Assembly (NCBI RefSeq): GCF_016405905.1
Contig: NZ_JAEFCB010000016.1
Location: 1-64,000 of the forward strand
Reading direction: 5' to 3'
DNA: 64,000 nt
Source of the DNA: Variovorax sp. IB41
GTDB taxonomy: Bacteria > Pseudomonadota > Gammaproteobacteria > Burkholderiales > Burkholderiaceae_C
Below are positions 1-7,710 of this stretch, in pieces (the first letter of the stretch is position 1; each line of letters begins with the position of its first letter). The notes beneath the pieces were generated by a model, which was not told where the DNA came from, searched no databases, and saw only the letters and a program-made list of their open reading frames with translations. Position numbers and translations under genes: made by a program.

Positions 1-50
1 GTGCCCACGTTCACGTGCGGCTTGGTGCGGGTGAATTTACCTTTTGCCAT
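1..50 (-). CDS. tuf: Elongation factor Tu, N-terminal fragment (cut by window edge)
   Basis: Only the first 16-17 codons are present. They read MAKGKFTRTKPHVNVG, the nearly invariant start of EF-Tu, the GTPase that delivers aminoacyl-tRNA to the ribosome. A GGAG ribosome binding site lies about ten bases upstream of the ATG. The gene continues past the left edge and is the last member of the tRNA-Tyr/Gly/Thr/tuf array, an order common in betaproteobacteria. Identity is secure from the N-terminus, but nothing can be said about the rest of the gene. Confidence 0.9.
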   Translation of the reverse strand, partial: MAKGKFTRTKPHVNVG

Positions 51-123
51 TTTTCGACTCCGAAAAAAACGATTTCAACGTATGCATATGGGCTGCAAAC
101 CTGCCGTTGCAACCCCCAAAAAC

Positions 124-198
124 TGGTGCCCTTTGCGGGAATCGGACCCGCGACCTCCCCCTTACCAAGGGGGTGCTCTACCACTGAGCCAAAAGGGC
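124..198 (-). tRNA. tRNA-Thr (anticodon GGT)
   Basis: Read on the minus strand, a 7-bp acceptor stem (GCCCTTT/AAAGGGC) encloses a normal cloverleaf. The anticodon stem is CCCCC/GGGGG with loop TTGGTAA, so the anticodon is GGT. The T-loop GGTTCGATTCC is canonical and the terminal CCA is encoded. Confidence 0.95.
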
Positions 199-239
199 TT
201 TTTGTCTAACCAATCGCTTCCGGCGTCGAACCGGGTCTC

Positions 240-313
240 TGGAGCGGGAGACGGGAATCGAACCCGCGTCATCAGCTTGGAAGGCTGGGGTTCTACCATT
301 GAACTACTCCCGC
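240..313 (-). tRNA. tRNA-Gly (anticodon TCC)
   Basis: On the minus strand the acceptor stem is GCGGGAG/CTCCCGC. The anticodon loop CTTCCAA gives TCC, the T-arm is GGGTTCGATTCCC, and CCA is encoded. The base pair at the top of the anticodon stem (27-43) appears to be a C-A mismatch; the rest of the stem is good. It is the middle gene of the tRNA array upstream of tuf. Confidence 0.95.
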
Positions 314-378
314 ATCGGGGGCACTTCAAGGCACCCAAAGCGCTAGATCCAATCGCTCTTAGAAACCAAATTCATCGC

Positions 379-464
379 TGGTGGAGAGGGCTGGATTCGA
401 ACCAGCGTACTCGTAAGAGGGCAGATTTACAGTCTGCTGCCATTAACCACTCGGCCACCTCTCC
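379..464 (-). tRNA. tRNA-Tyr (anticodon GTA)
   Basis: This is an 86-base class II tRNA on the minus strand. The acceptor stem is GGAGAGG/CCTCTCC, the anticodon context is CTGTAAA (GTA), and a long variable arm precedes the GGTTCGAATCC T-loop. CCA is encoded. It is first in the tRNA-Tyr/Gly/Thr/tuf transcript. Confidence 0.95.
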
Positions 465-476
465 GGCGAACCTCGA

Positions 477-505
477 AATATAGCACGGTTTTGTGACTAC
501 ACAGA
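477..505 (-). promoter_or_regulatory. Candidate promoter of the tRNA-tuf transcript
   Basis: On the minus strand a good -10 hexamer TATATT (positions 482-477) lies 12 bases before the mature tRNA-Tyr. The best -35 at 17-bp spacing is TCTGTG, which is weak. The call rests on the -10 and on its position. The rest of the 465-571 gap holds a short GGCGG-TTC-CCGCC hairpin just downstream of ung with no strong T tract. Confidence 0.4.
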
Positions 506-571
506 ACCCCCAGCACCAAGAAGAAGCGAGAGAACTGCATGAGGCGGGAACCGCCGGGATTATCCGCGAAT

Positions 572-1279
572 TCAGCCGCCTCCCTGGTTCGCCTCCCGCC
601 AGGCGCGTGCTTCGCCAAAATGTCCGCATCCGATGAACGGCACGGGCGGGCGCAGGGCCGAAAGCGGCGACGGATGATTCGACATCAGCACCTTGTGGCG
701 CCCAACGTCGATCAACGCGCGCTTACTTTGCGCGTGCGAGCCCCAGAGCATAAAAACAACAGGTTTGGCGCCGTCCGATACATGTCGAATGACCGCATCG
801 GTCAGTACCTCCCAGCCACGGCCCGAATGGCTCGCCGGCTGGGCTTCTTCGACGGTGAGGCAGGTATTGAGCAGCAGTACGCCATGCGTCGCCCACTTCA
901 CCAGGCTGCCACCCGGATTCGGAAACTGCGGCGGCAGCGTGCCCAGGTCGCGCTGAAGCTCCTTGAAGATGTTGCGCAGCGACGGCGGCAGCGCGACGCC
1001 GGGCGCCACCGAGAACGCGAGCCCTTCGGCCTGCCCGCGCCCGTGGTACGGGTCCTGGCCCAGGATGACCACGCGCACGTCTTCGGGCGGCGTCAGCTCC
1101 AGCGCGCGCAGCGGCTGGGGCGGAAAGATCACGGCCCCCGCATCGAGACGCTCCCGGAGAAAGCCACGCAGCTTCGTCCCCACGCCCCCCGCGAAGAATT
1201 CATCGATCAGCGGCTGCCAACCCGGCGCCACCGCCCAGTCGGCGGGATCGCTGCTCGACAGCTGATCCTGCGCGCTCAT
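572..1279 (-). CDS. ung: Uracil-DNA glycosylase
   Basis: The 235-residue product removes uracil from DNA in base-excision repair. Family 1 motifs are present: the catalytic water-activating loop GQDPYH at residues 74-79 and the minor-groove/leucine loop HPSPLS near the C-terminus. The ATG at 1279 gives a normal-length protein and overlaps the trpC stop by four bases, so ung is the distal, translationally coupled gene of the trp transcript. The same frame stays open upstream, but the ATG at 1279 fits the family length. Confidence 0.95.
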   Translation of the reverse strand: MSAQDQLSSSDPADWAVAPGWQPLIDEFFAGGVGTKLRGFLRERLDAGAVIFPPQPLRALELTPPEDVRVVILGQDPYHGRGQAEGLAFSVAPGVALPPSLRNIFKELQRDLGTLPPQFPNPGGSLVKWATHGVLLLNTCLTVEEAQPASHSGRGWEVLTDAVIRHVSDGAKPVVFMLWGSHAQSKRALIDVGRHKVLMSNHPSPLSALRPPVPFIGCGHFGEARAWREANQGGG

Positions 1280-2076
1280 TGGAACAACGCAGCGAGAGCC
1301 TCGCCGGGTTCCTTGGCGCGCATGAACGCCTCGCCGACCAGGAATGCATTGACGCCCGCCGCGCGCAGCGTGGCGACGTCTTCGCGCGTGCCGATGCCCG
1401 ATTCGGTCACCGCCAGGCGATCGGCCGGGAGCTTCGGCAACAAATCGATCGTGGCCTGGATCGACACCTCGAAGTTGCGCAGGTTGCGGTTGTTGACGCC
1501 GATGAGCGGCGTCTTGAGCTTGAGCGCGCGATCGAGTTCGGCCGCATCGTGCACCTCCACCAGCACCGCCATGCCGAGCCCGCGCGCGATGGCTTCGTAG
1601 TCCTTCATCTGCGCATCGTCCAGGCATGCGGCGATCAGCAAGATTGCATCCGCCCCCATCGCGCGCGACTCGTACACCTGATAGGCGTCGATGATGAAGT
1701 CCTTGCGCAGCACCGGCAGGTCGCACGAGGCGCGGGCCTGCTTCAGATAGTCCACGCCGCCCTGGAAGAACTGCTTGTCCGTCAGCACCGAGAGGCACGC
1801 CGCGCTGACAACGCCATCGCCCTCCGCGTAGCTCTGCGCGATATCGGCGGGAATGAAGTCTTCGCGCAGCACGCCCTTGCTCGGGCTGGCCTTTTTGACT
1901 TCGGCGATCACGGCGGCTTGGCCCGCCGCGATCTTGGCGCGCAGCGCGGCTTCGAAATCGCGCGTGAGCACGCGGCTTTCAGCGTCGAAGCGGACGGCTT
2001 CGAGCGGCGCGCGCTTCAGCGCCGCCGCCACTTCCTGGCGCTTGACGGCAACGATCTTGTCGAGGATGTCGGACAT
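1276..2076 (-). CDS. trpC: Indole-3-glycerol-phosphate synthase
   Basis: This 266-residue TIM-barrel enzyme closes the indole ring in tryptophan synthesis, converting CdRP to indole-3-glycerol phosphate. The sequence shows the substrate loop EVKKASPSKG, the catalytic LRKDFIID, VNNRNLRNF and the phosphate-binding ESGI segment in the expected order. It is monofunctional, not fused to trpF. It follows trpD by about 33 bases and its stop overlaps the start of ung, so it belongs to one minus-strand operon. Confidence 0.96.
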   Translation of the reverse strand: MSDILDKIVAVKRQEVAAALKRAPLEAVRFDAESRVLTRDFEAALRAKIAAGQAAVIAEVKKASPSKGVLREDFIPADIAQSYAEGDGVVSAACLSVLTDKQFFQGGVDYLKQARASCDLPVLRKDFIIDAYQVYESRAMGADAILLIAACLDDAQMKDYEAIARGLGMAVLVEVHDAAELDRALKLKTPLIGVNNRNLRNFEVSIQATIDLLPKLPADRLAVTESGIGTREDVATLRAAGVNAFLVGEAFMRAKEPGEALAALFQ

Positions 2077-2109
2077 GGCTTGTGATGCTTTCGGTTGTCT
2101 CTGCAGGGC

Positions 2110-3132
2110 TCAGACGGTCGCGGAGGCCTTGACCAGCTCGGCGAGCTTGGCCTTCGCCGCGCCCGACGCAATCGCTTCGCGCGAGCGTTCGACGCCCGCC
2201 GCCACCGAGTCGACCACGTTGGCCGCGTACAGCGCCGCGCCGGCGTTCAGCAGCACGATGTCGAGCGCGGGGCCCGCCTGATTGTCGAGCACCCCCAGCA
2301 GCATCGTCTTCGACTGCTCGGGCGTTTCCACGCGCAGCGCGCGGTTGCTCGACATCGCGAAGCCGAAGTCCTCGGGGTGCAGTTCGTACTCGCGGATTTC
2401 GCCGTTCTTCAATTCGCCCACCAGCGTGGCGGCGCCCAGCGAGATCTCGTCCATGCCGTCGCGCCCGTAGACCACCAATGCGTGCTCGGTGCCCAGGCGC
2501 TGCAGCGCGCGCACCTGGATGCCCACGAGGTCGGCGTGGAACACGCCCATCAGGATGTTCGGCGCGCCCGCGGGGTTGGTCAGCGGGCCGAGGATGTTGA
2601 AGATGGTCTTGATGCCCAGCTCCTTCCTCACCGGGGCGACGTTCTTCATCGCCGGATGGTGGTTCGGCGCGAACATGAAGCCGATGCCGCACTGCTCGAT
2701 GGAGCGTGCGATCTGCTCGGGCTTCAGGTTGATGTTGATGCCCAGCGACTCCAGCACGTCGGCGCTGCCCGACTTGCTCGACACGCTGCGCCCGCCATGC
2801 TTGCTCACCTTCGCGCCGCCCGCGGCCGCGACGAACATCGAGCAGGTCGAGATGTTGAAGGTGTGCGAGCCGTCGCCGCCGGTGCCCACGATGTCCACGA
2901 GGTTGGTGGTGTCGGCGACCGGCACCTTGGTCGAGACCTCGCGCATCACCTGCGCGGCGGCGGTGATTTCGCCGATGGTTTCCTTCTTCACGCGCAGGCC
3001 CGTGATCAGCGCGGCCATCATCACGGGCGAGCACTCGCCGCTCATGATGAGCCGCACGATGTGCAGCATCTCGTCGTGGAAGACCTCGCGGTGCTCGATG
3101 GTGCGCTGCAGCGCTTCCTGGGGAGTGATCAT
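2110..3132 (-). CDS. trpD: Anthranilate phosphoribosyltransferase
   Basis: The 340-residue enzyme transfers phosphoribose from PRPP to anthranilate. It has the PRPP/Mg signature GTGGD followed by SHTFNIST, and the anthranilate-binding segment KHGGRSVSSKSGSADVLE. The start MITPQEALQ at 3132 has AGGAG a few bases upstream. The frame is open further upstream, but that part reads as an antisense shadow of the lysE-like gene. It lies between lysE-like and trpC on the minus strand. Confidence 0.96.
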   Translation of the reverse strand: MITPQEALQRTIEHREVFHDEMLHIVRLIMSGECSPVMMAALITGLRVKKETIGEITAAAQVMREVSTKVPVADTTNLVDIVGTGGDGSHTFNISTCSMFVAAAGGAKVSKHGGRSVSSKSGSADVLESLGININLKPEQIARSIEQCGIGFMFAPNHHPAMKNVAPVRKELGIKTIFNILGPLTNPAGAPNILMGVFHADLVGIQVRALQRLGTEHALVVYGRDGMDEISLGAATLVGELKNGEIREYELHPEDFGFAMSSNRALRVETPEQSKTMLLGVLDNQAGPALDIVLLNAGAALYAANVVDSVAAGVERSREAIASGAAKAKLAELVKASATV

Positions 3133-3160
3133 GAGAAGTCTCCTGAGTGTTTGTCTGTCG

Positions 3161-3823
3161 TCAGTGGCCGGCGCGAAGGGCCGGTGCGTCGGTGAACGCG
3201 AGCTTGAGGCCGAAGCCGATGAAGAGAACGCCGGCGGCGCGGTCGAGCCAGTGCATGCCCTTTTGCACCGCGCCGCGGCGCGCCATCCAGCCCGCCGCCA
3301 CGGCCCATCCCACGTTGACGGGGATGGCGTTGAGGTTGAACAGCACGCCCAGCAGCACGAAGTACAGCGCCTTGTCGTCGGCACCGGGCGCGATGAACTG
3401 CGGCACGAAGGCCAGGAAGAACAACGCCACCTTCGGGTTGAGCACGTTCGTCCAGAAGCCGCCGAGGAAGATCGCCTTGAGACCGCGTTCCCCGCCCGCT
3501 GCGGCAGCGGCCGCGTCGAGATCGGTGGGCGGCGGCGCGCGCGACAGCACCATGCGCACGCCCAGGTACAGCAGGTAGGCCGCGCCGATGTACTTGAGCA
3601 CCGTGAAGGCTGCCGCGGACGTGGCCATCAGCGTGCCGACGCCGACCGCCGCCGCGAAGATATGGACGAAGCAGCCCGCGGTAATGCCAAGCCCGGCGAC
3701 GATGCCCGCGCGCGCACCGGCGCGCAGCGAGTTCGTCACGACATAGAGCACGTCGGGCCCCGGCGTGAGGTTCAGCAGCCAGCCGGCAGCGATGAAAGCG
3801 AGCAGATGGGGAAGATCAGGCAT
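3161..3823 (-). CDS. LysE/RhtB-family amino-acid exporter
   Basis: This 220-residue integral membrane protein has about six hydrophobic segments and the family hallmark near the N-terminus (WLLNLTPGPDVLYV). It probably exports an amino acid or derivative across the inner membrane; the substrate cannot be read from sequence. The start MPDLPHLL at 3823 was chosen because the 26 residues encoded upstream are arginine-rich and overlap ltaE. Sitting directly after ltaE, it may export threonine or a similar amino acid, as RhtB members do. That is inference. Confidence 0.85.
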   Translation of the reverse strand: MPDLPHLLAFIAAGWLLNLTPGPDVLYVVTNSLRAGARAGIVAGLGITAGCFVHIFAAAVGVGTLMATSAAAFTVLKYIGAAYLLYLGVRMVLSRAPPPTDLDAAAAAAGGERGLKAIFLGGFWTNVLNPKVALFFLAFVPQFIAPGADDKALYFVLLGVLFNLNAIPVNVGWAVAAGWMARRGAVQKGMHWLDRAAGVLFIGFGLKLAFTDAPALRAGH

Positions 3824-3839
3824 CGCGTCCTCGCTGGCC

Positions 3840-4898
3840 TCAGGGCTTGAAGAACGCGCGGATCGCGGCCACCGCTCGGTCCACACCAGCCGCGTCGACA
3901 TCCAGGTGCGTCACGAAGCGCAAGCGGTAGAGGCCGGTCGCGAGGATGCCCTGGCTGTTGAGGCTCGCGACCAGTTCCGCCGAACGCGCCTGCGCCGCGC
4001 CCGTGAGGTCGACGAACACGATGTTCGTGTCCGGCGCCTCGACCACGAGGCCCTCGATACCCTCGAGCCCCTGCGCGAGGCGCTGGGCCAGCGCGTGGTC
4101 GTCGGCCAGACGATCGACGTGGTGATCGAGCGCATGCGACGCAGCCGCAGCCAGCAGGCCCGCCTGGCGCATGCCGCCGCCGGCCATCTTGCGAATGCGG
4201 TGGGCACGCGCAATGAACTCGCGCGAACCGACCAGCGCCGAGCCGATCGGCGCGCCCAAGCCCTTGCTGAAGCAGACCGACACGCTGTCGAAGCACTGCG
4301 CGATGCGGCGGGCTTCCGCGCGGACGTCGCTGCGCTTGTTCCGCGCGGCCTGCGCCGTCGCGGCATTGAAGAGGCGAGCCCCATCCAGATGCCGCTGCAG
4401 CCCCTTGCGCTGCGCCAGATCCGTCGCGGCCTGCACGTACTCGAACGGCAGCAGCTTGCCGCCCAGCGTGTTCTCGAGCGCAAGCAGCCTGGTGCGCGCG
4501 AAGTGCGCATCGTCGGGCTTGATCGCCGCCTCGATCTGCGCGAGCGGCAGCGTGCCGTCGGGCGCGTGGTCCAGCGGCTGCGGCTGCACGCTGCCGAACA
4601 CCGCGGCGCCGCCACCTTCCCAGCGGTAGCAATGCGCCTGCTGGCCGACGATGTACTCGTCGCCGCGACCGCAGTGCGAGAGGATCGCGCAGAGGTTGCT
4701 CTGCGTGCCGGTCGGCACGAACATCGCCGCCTCGAAACCCAGCAGCGCGGCGATCTTTTCCTGCAGCGCGTTCACGCTCGGATCGGTGCCGAAGACGTCG
4801 TCGCCGAGCGGCGCGGCCATCATGGCCTCGCGCATCGCGGGCGTCGGTTGGGTGACGGTGTCGCTGCGCAGGTCGACGACGGAAGAGCGTTCGGTCAT
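3840..4898 (-). CDS. ltaE: Low-specificity L-threonine aldolase
   Basis: This 352-residue PLP enzyme cleaves threonine or allo-threonine to glycine and acetaldehyde. The start has the family signature VDLRSDTVTQPTPAMR. The Schiff-base lysine is K212 in CFSKGLGAPIGS, and the LDGARLFNA segment at 171-180 is the PLP-contact region. It lies seven bases after trpG and just before a LysE-type exporter, inside the tryptophan operon. It has no direct role in tryptophan synthesis, but glycine/serine supply could connect the two. Confidence 0.92.
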   Translation of the reverse strand: MTERSSVVDLRSDTVTQPTPAMREAMMAAPLGDDVFGTDPSVNALQEKIAALLGFEAAMFVPTGTQSNLCAILSHCGRGDEYIVGQQAHCYRWEGGGAAVFGSVQPQPLDHAPDGTLPLAQIEAAIKPDDAHFARTRLLALENTLGGKLLPFEYVQAATDLAQRKGLQRHLDGARLFNAATAQAARNKRSDVRAEARRIAQCFDSVSVCFSKGLGAPIGSALVGSREFIARAHRIRKMAGGGMRQAGLLAAAASHALDHHVDRLADDHALAQRLAQGLEGIEGLVVEAPDTNIVFVDLTGAAQARSAELVASLNSQGILATGLYRLRFVTHLDVDAAGVDRAVAAIRAFFKP

Positions 4899-4904
4899 GG
4901 CGGG

Positions 4905-5489
4905 TCAGTCCAGGAAGTTCTTGAGCATGGCGTGGCCGTGCTCGGTGAGGATCGATTCAGGGTGGAACTGCACGCCTTCGATGCGCACGTCGTGCGCGTA
5001 TCCGGTGTGCCGCACGCCCATGATCTCGCCGTCGTCGGTCCACGCGGTGACAGCCAGGGCCGAAGGGCAGCTCTCGCGCTCGATCGAGAGCGAGTGGTAG
5101 CGGTTGACGATGAACTTCTCGGGCAGTCCCGCGAACACGCCTTCGCGCGTGGTCGTGATCTCGCTGGTCTTGCCATGCATGAGCTGCTGCGCGCGCACGA
5201 TCTTGCCGCCGAACGCCGCGCCGATGGCCTGGTGGCCGAGGCACACACCCAGGATGGGCAGCTTGCCCGCGAAGGCCTCGATGGCGGCCACCGACACGCC
5301 CGCCTCGGCGGGAGAACACGGCCCGGGCGACACCACGAGCCGCGTCACGCCCGAGGCGACCAGTTCGCCGATCTGCGCGACGGTGATCTCGTCGTTGCGG
5401 TGCACCTGCACATCGGCACCCAGCTCGCCGAAGTATTGGACGATGTTGTAGGTGAAGCTGTCGTAGTTGTCGATCATCAGCAGTTTCAT
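4905..5489 (-). CDS. trpG: Anthranilate synthase glutamine amidotransferase subunit
   Basis: The 194-residue class I glutamine amidotransferase feeds ammonia to TrpE, and often also to PabB. The catalytic triad is visible: Cys83 in GVCLGHQAIG, and His176 and Glu178 in GVQFHPESI. The oxyanion motif SPGPCSP is also present. Its ATG overlaps the stop of the GxxExxY gene by four bases, so translation is coupled. The same subunit may serve folate synthesis (pabA), which sequence cannot distinguish. Confidence 0.95.
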   Translation of the reverse strand: MKLLMIDNYDSFTYNIVQYFGELGADVQVHRNDEITVAQIGELVASGVTRLVVSPGPCSPAEAGVSVAAIEAFAGKLPILGVCLGHQAIGAAFGGKIVRAQQLMHGKTSEITTTREGVFAGLPEKFIVNRYHSLSIERESCPSALAVTAWTDDGEIMGVRHTGYAHDVRIEGVQFHPESILTEHGHAMLKNFLD

Positions 5490-5878
5490 GGCTTGCTCAC
5501 AATCCGGTGCACGCCCTTCACGACGGGGAACACGTTGAAGTTGATCAAAAGGCCCAGCTTGAGGCCCGAGAGCCGCAGCGCCGCGAGCACCTGCGCGCGG
5601 TGCAGGTCGGTCAGCACATCGACCGCCTTGAGCTCGACGATGACCGACTGCTCGATCACGAAGCCCGCGCGGTACACCTCGCCGAGCGAGCGGCCCTTGT
5701 AGGTGGCCGCGAGCGCCACGTCGCGCGCAAAGCCGATCTCGCGCTCGGCCAGTTCGATGGCCAGCGCCGCGGCATAGGCGCCTTCATCGAGCCCCGTGCC
5801 GAGCACGCGCTGCACCTCGACGGCGGCGCCGATGATCTCGTGCGAAAAATCGTTCTGAATATCGGGTCCAGTGCTCAT
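5486..5878 (-). CDS. GxxExxY-family protein embedded between trpE and trpG
   Basis: This 130-residue protein carries the eponymous GLDEGAY at 29-35 and the family core YRAGFVIE...VIVELKAVD, ending in GLKLGLLINFN. The family is related to PD-(D/E)xK nucleases and its function is unknown. The ExK residues E82 and K84 are kept, but the preceding acidic residue, usually Asp in YRAD, is Gly72 here, so nuclease activity is doubtful. It overlaps trpE by four bases on one side and trpG by four on the other, giving tight coupling inside anthranilate synthase. Its role there is not known. Confidence 0.85.
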   Translation of the reverse strand: MSTGPDIQNDFSHEIIGAAVEVQRVLGTGLDEGAYAAALAIELAEREIGFARDVALAATYKGRSLGEVYRAGFVIEQSVIVELKAVDVLTDLHRAQVLAALRLSGLKLGLLINFNVFPVVKGVHRIVSKP

Positions 5879-7377
5879 TCCAGGCCTTCCTCGACCAGTT
5901 CGGCCGCGCGCAGGAGTGCGCGCGCCTTGGCCTCTGTTTCTTTCCATTCCAGCTCGGGCACCGAGTCGGCGACCACGCCGGCCGCGGCCTGCACGTGCAG
6001 CATCTGGTCCTTCACGATGCCGGTGCGGATCGCAATCGCCACGTCCATGTCGCCCGCATAGCTGATGTAGCCGCAGGCGCCGCCGTAGAGGCCGCGCTTG
6101 GTGGGCTCGAGCTGGTCGATGAGCTCCATCGCATGCACCTTGGGCGCGCCGGTCAGCGTGCCGGCCGGGAAGGTGGCCTTGAGCACGTCGATGGCGGTCA
6201 TGCCGTCTTTCAGCGTGCCCTCGACGTTGCTCACGATGTGCATCACGTGGCTGTAGCGCTCCACCGCGAAGGCCTCGGTCACCTTCACGGTGCCGGTCTT
6301 GGCGATGCGGCCGATGTCGTTGCGCGCGAGGTCGATCAGCATCACGTGCTCGGCGCGCTCCTTCGGGTCGCTGATGAGTTCTTCCTCGGCCGCCTTGTCC
6401 AGCTCGAGCGAGGCGCCGCGCGGGCGCGTGCCGGCCAGCGGGCGGATGGTGATCTTCTGCTCGCCCTCGCCCGTGTTCTCCTGGCGCACCAGGATCTCGG
6501 GCGACGCGCCCACCACATGGAAATCGCCCAGGTGGTAGTAGTACATGTAGGGGGAGGGGTTGAGCGAACGCAGCGCGCGGTACAGCGACAGCGGCGACTC
6601 GGTGTAGCGCTTGCTGATGCGCTGGCCCACCTGCACCTGCATGAAGTCGCCGGCGGCGATCATCTCCTTGGCGCGCTCCACGGCAGCCAGGTAATCGGCC
6701 TTGGCGAAGCTGCGCTCGGGCGGATGCGCCTGCGTGGGCTTCACGATCGGCGCGCTCACCGAATACTTGAGCTTTTCCTTCAGCTCGCGCAGGCGTCGCT
6801 TGGCGTTGGCATAGGCCTCGGGCTGCTTCGGGTCGGCGTAGACGATGAGATAGAGCTTGCCCGAGAGGTTGTCGATGACCGCGAGTTCCTCGCACTGCAA
6901 GAGCAGGATGTCGGGGCAGCCGAGCGTGTCGGGGGGGCAGCTCTTCTCGAGCTTGCGCTCGATGTGGCGCACGGTGTCGTAGCCGAAATAGCCCGCGAGG
7001 CCACCGCAGAAGCGCGGAAGACCAGGCCGCAGCGCCACCTTGAAGCGCTTCTGGTATTCGGCGATGAAGTCGAGCGGATTGCCGGGGGCGGTTTCGACGA
7101 CCTGCCCGTCGGTCACCACCTCGGTCACCGCGTCGGCGCCGAAACCGCTCGCGCGCAGCAACGTGCGCGCCGGCAGGCCGATGAAGCTGTAGCGCCCGAA
7201 GCGCTCGCCGCCCACGACCGATTCGAGCAGGAAGCTGTGCTTGCCGCCGCCCTGCGAATGGGCGAGCTTCAGGTACAGGGAAAGGGGCGTCTCGAGGTCG
7301 GCGAAGGCCTCGGCCATCAGCGGGATGCGGTTGTAGCCCTGGGCGCTGAGGCTCTTGAATTCAAGTTCGGTGATCAC
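5875..7377 (-). CDS. trpE: Anthranilate synthase component I
   Basis: The 500-residue enzyme converts chorismate to anthranilate with TrpG. It has the N-terminal feedback domain with LLESVVGGERFGRYSF, and the chorismate-binding core with IRPLAGTRPRGA, DLARNDIGR and GAPKVHAMELID. I chose the GTG start at 7377 because GGAGAA lies seven bases upstream and the protein then begins VITELEFKSLSAQGYNRIP. The 34 codons upstream in the same frame have no family character and overlap the leader region. The gene heads the operon and its TGA overlaps the next ATG. Confidence 0.95.
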   Translation of the reverse strand: MITELEFKSLSAQGYNRIPLMAEAFADLETPLSLYLKLAHSQGGGKHSFLLESVVGGERFGRYSFIGLPARTLLRASGFGADAVTEVVTDGQVVETAPGNPLDFIAEYQKRFKVALRPGLPRFCGGLAGYFGYDTVRHIERKLEKSCPPDTLGCPDILLLQCEELAVIDNLSGKLYLIVYADPKQPEAYANAKRRLRELKEKLKYSVSAPIVKPTQAHPPERSFAKADYLAAVERAKEMIAAGDFMQVQVGQRISKRYTESPLSLYRALRSLNPSPYMYYYHLGDFHVVGASPEILVRQENTGEGEQKITIRPLAGTRPRGASLELDKAAEEELISDPKERAEHVMLIDLARNDIGRIAKTGTVKVTEAFAVERYSHVMHIVSNVEGTLKDGMTAIDVLKATFPAGTLTGAPKVHAMELIDQLEPTKRGLYGGACGYISYAGDMDVAIAIRTGIVKDQMLHVQAAAGVVADSVPELEWKETEAKARALLRAAELVEEGLE

Positions 7378-7472
7378 GGATTCGTTCTCCAATTGCCGCC
7401 CGACGCTCCTTCGGTCGGTGGCAAGGTCATTCACTGGTGGCCCGGAGTCGAGAGGATCGATCCGGCGCCGCG

Positions 7473-7489
7473 GGCGCACGGCGTGCGCC
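7473..7489. promoter_or_regulatory. Perfect hairpin in the trpE leader; notes on the 7378-7710 gap
   Basis: GGCGCAC and GTGCGCC are separated by three bases, and the overlapping GCACGGC/GCCGTGC pair is an alternative stem. The sequence lies between the end of the candidate leader peptide and trpE, where an attenuator would be expected, but no T tract follows on the minus strand. A further CCGAC/GTCGG stem lies close to the trpE ribosome binding site. The only -10-like element for trpE transcription is TAAACT at 7594-7589, with no convincing -35. Confidence 0.4.
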
Positions 7490-7495
7490 GTGCAA

Positions 7496-7579
7496 TCAAA
7501 CAGTCAGCGAAGTATGGCTACGCCAGGGCCAGGCTCCCCGGCTGCCTTCACCTGTTTGAATGATGTGATGAACGAACAT
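7496..7579 (-). CDS. Candidate trp leader peptide (trpL-like)
   Basis: A 27-codon reading frame starts at the ATG at 7579 and ends with TGA at 7496, 118 bases upstream of the trpE start. It begins MFVHHIIQTGEG and contains Trp17-Pro-Trp19, two Trp codons separated by one residue. Such Trp-rich leader peptides let ribosome stalling report tryptophan shortage in trp operons. Stem-forming sequences follow, but no classical terminator is visible and no clear ribosome binding site precedes the ATG. Function is inferred from position and Trp content. Confidence 0.55.
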   Translation of the reverse strand: MFVHHIIQTGEGSRGAWPWRSHTSLTV

Positions 7580-7710
7580 GGAAGCGCGAGTTTAGCCCAC
7601 GAAAAACGCACTTCTGCACGGCAACGCGGGTTTCAGGGTTCCCCCGAAGGTCGAAACGTAAAACAAAAAGATACATTCGCACGACCGTTCGCAAATTCGA
7701 GGAGACCCCC

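Noticed and set aside
3765..5702. Long plus-strand open frame of 645 codons opposite lysE, ltaE and trpG
   Set aside because: It is a shadow of the minus-strand genes in high-GC DNA. It has no family motif and is arginine/alanine-rich; the minus-strand genes have clear catalytic residues.
7473..7489. Hairpin near trpE as a classical intrinsic attenuator terminator
   Set aside because: No T tract follows the stem on the minus strand, so it was kept only as a leader hairpin.
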